In this document: piece after piece, positions 5,710 through 7,097 of the stretch
Numbering within the stretch: the stretch's first letter is position 1
How the letters are laid out: the number at the start of each line of letters is the position of its first letter
From: Desulfobulbaceae bacterium
Lineage (GTDB): Bacteria > Desulfobacterota > Desulfobulbia > Desulfobulbales > Desulfocapsaceae
DNA length: 7,097 bases
Reading direction: 5' to 3'
NCBI GenBank assembly: GCA_027067035.1
Contig: JAMOMO010000323.1
Span: 1 to 7,097 of the forward strand
Notes under the pieces: model-generated
Told to the model about the DNA's origin: nothing
Seen by the model: the letters and a program-made list of their open reading frames with translations, nothing else
Databases searched by the model: none
Made by a program: the position numbers and the translations under genes

Positions 5710-7097
5710 GGCGTTTTGTTCTTGGCATCGCTGTCCTTTTCTGTGTCATGGTGCTCACGGCAGGACTTTTCCTGAAAAAAGGGATCAGGCTGGAGGGGGG
5801 CAGTATCGGGCCGGTCCATTTCACAACTGTTACCCTGGTGTGGAAGAAGAAACTGGAGCTGGATATACAAAGCCTTCTGCTTGCAATCCCCGAAAAGCGG
5901 CAGGAACAGAAATTATTTGATCTGGATCTGCTTGACAGGATCGTTCCCACGGTTCTGTGGATTGAGCGGATTTTCTCACGCATTGAGGTGCAGGAACTCA
6001 GAGTTGCAGGGGGAAAGGGCGGATTTCAGTATGAGGCTGGCGGCTATCATCTCAATATGACCTCTCCACTGGGGACTTTTCGTACTGATGTCAACCTGGT
6101 GGAACACAGCCTTGTCGCATTTTTTGAAGTACTTACCAGCGAAAACTATTCCACCCGTGCATCCGGGCAGATGCACTTTGATACAAAGTCCCGGGTCGGC
6201 AGGGGTAGACTCAATATCAATTTTGCCGATTCTCTCCCCATTGCCCTTGACCTTGATTTTGATATGGACCAGCTCTCTTTCTCCGGAAAAGAGAGTGAAA
6301 TAATCACCGGTATCAAGCCCTTTGTTGATCTGTTCGGGCTGAGCCCGAGTATCCAGAAATGGATCACCGATTACCTCAGCGGTGATCGTTACACCCTGAA
6401 GTCTTTTTCCGGTTCTTTTCCCTGGAATGATCCTCTGGTTCTTGTGGACACCTTTCTGGCGGAAGTCCGGGTGGACGGCTGCGAGTACACCTTTGCCCCG
6501 GGGCTTGAGCCCATCAAGACAGATTTCACCGATGTACTGTTTCAAAAAGGTGTTCTCATTATTACACCCAACCGGGGGAGTTTTTACGGGCAGGACACGG
6601 AAGATTCGTGGCTTGATATAGATTTTAACGATCCCGATAATATCCTCCTTATTGCCAGGATTGTCACCCATGCCCGGGTGAACAGAGATATTGTCAACCT
6701 TGTTGAGTATTATGATATTCCTCTTCCATTTCTGCAGACAGACGGGACAACGGCGGCGGATCTGACCATTACCGTGAATCTTAATAAGGAACTGGTGACG
6801 GCAAAGGGCGTTTTTGAAATCGTCAAAGGAGCTTTTTCCTACAATGGTCAGGAGTTTGCCGTTGAGAATACCAGAATAGTTCTGGATGACAGCAGGGTGG
6901 ATATTGAGACGCTTCGTCTCCGGCTTGCAGATATCCTCATGGCTGATATTCAGGGCAGCTTTGATGCTGCTGCAGGAACCGGGGAATATGATATTGATAT
7001 TCAGGAGTGCAGGGTGATGCTGGGGAACAAGGAACTGACACTTGATGATTCGGCTCCAAGGCCGCATCTCCACTACAGTGTCACAGCACAGAGCGCA
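5706..7097 (+). CDS. AsmA/YhdP-like (DUF3971-type) envelope protein, N-terminal part; 3' end outside window
   Basis: The frame is open from the ATG at 5706 to the last base, giving 464 residues without a stop. A single N-terminal membrane anchor (about 4-23) follows the charged Met-Arg-Arg, and the rest is a beta-rich, repetitive, cysteine-poor polypeptide expected in the periplasm. Resemblance to YhdP/DUF3971 proteins rests on three stretches: the early segment around GGSIGPVHFTTV; the FGLSPSIQKWITDYLSGD region (about 210-227) with its conserved-looking Trp219, followed by a YTFAPGLEPIKTD strand pair; and C-terminal repeats such as KGVFEIVKGAFSYNGQEF. E. coli YhdP (about 1,270 residues), with TamB and YdbH, supports phospholipid transport to the outer membrane. 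A similar role is inferred here, not shown. Placement right after two lipoprotein hydrolases fits an envelope-lipid function. A more general AsmA-like protein is the main alternative. Confidence 0.8.
   Translation, partial: MRRFVLGIAVLFCVMVLTAGLFLKKGIRLEGGSIGPVHFTTVTLVWKKKLELDIQSLLLAIPEKRQEQKLFDLDLLDRIVPTVLWIERIFSRIEVQELRVAGGKGGFQYEAGGYHLNMTSPLGTFRTDVNLVEHSLVAFFEVLTSENYSTRASGQMHFDTKSRVGRGRLNINFADSLPIALDLDFDMDQLSFSGKESEIITGIKPFVDLFGLSPSIQKWITDYLSGDRYTLKSFSGSFPWNDPLVLVDTFLAEVRVDGCEYTFAPGLEPIKTDFTDVLFQKGVLIITPNRGSFYGQDTEDSWLDIDFNDPDNILLIARIVTHARVNRDIVNLVEYYDIPLPFLQTDGTTAADLTITVNLNKELVTAKGVFEIVKGAFSYNGQEFAVENTRIVLDDSRVDIETLRLRLADILMADIQGSFDAAAGTGEYDIDIQECRVMLGNKELTLDDSAPRPHLHYSVTAQSA

Noticed and set aside
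6362..6387. Perfect 8-bp inverted repeat GATCACCG/CGGTGATC with a 10-base loop
   Set aside because: It lies inside the coding sequence of the YhdP-like gene, has no following T run, and encodes ordinary residues. Probably chance.
5976..7073. Antisense ORF of 365 codons
   Set aside because: It lies opposite a + strand frame with a start, ribosome-binding site, membrane anchor and family-like motifs. Its translation shows no recognisable domain.

Overview
The window comes from a Gram-negative bacterium of roughly balanced GC content. It encodes two predicted outer-membrane-type lipoproteins and an inner-membrane-anchored AsmA/YhdP-like protein, all of which imply a double-membrane envelope. 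A member of Desulfobacterota (the former Deltaproteobacteria) is my best guess from the overall protein character. That is an impression and not a phylogenetic result.

All seven genes lie on the + strand and are packed almost end to end, with no convincing intergenic terminator. From left to right: (1) the 3' half of a dipeptide/oligopeptide-type ABC permease (DppC/OppC); (2) the ATPase DppD/OppD; (3) the ATPase DppF/OppF, overlapping DppD by a few bases; (4) an MscS-type mechanosensitive channel with its own strong ribosome-binding site and a predicted N-terminal signal peptide; (5) a predicted lipoprotein alpha/beta hydrolase (lipase/esterase-like); (6) a second predicted lipoprotein alpha/beta hydrolase of the DUF900/COG4782 type; (7) the N-terminal 464 residues of a large AsmA/YhdP-like (DUF3971-type) protein that runs off the right edge. 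Gene 7 has no stop codon in the window, so a search for complete ORFs would miss it and could pick the antisense ORF at 5976-7073 instead.

The left part (1-2475) is the end of a peptide-import operon. Its binding protein, first permease and the first half of the second permease should lie upstream. The right part (2559-7097) looks like an envelope module: a tension-gated channel, two lipid-anchored hydrolases of different families, and a YhdP-like protein. YhdP relatives move phospholipid between the membranes in E. coli. Two hydrolases tethered next to such a protein, the second joined to it by an ATGA start/stop overlap, suggest a role in envelope lipid turnover or remodelling. This is inference from gene order and is the most interesting idea in the window.

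Smaller oddities are a terminator-like hairpin followed by nine T's inside the first hydrolase gene, mscS and that hydrolase lying in the same frame with a single TAG between them, and a Lys-Asp pair in the channel where E. coli MscS has Gln112-Gly113.
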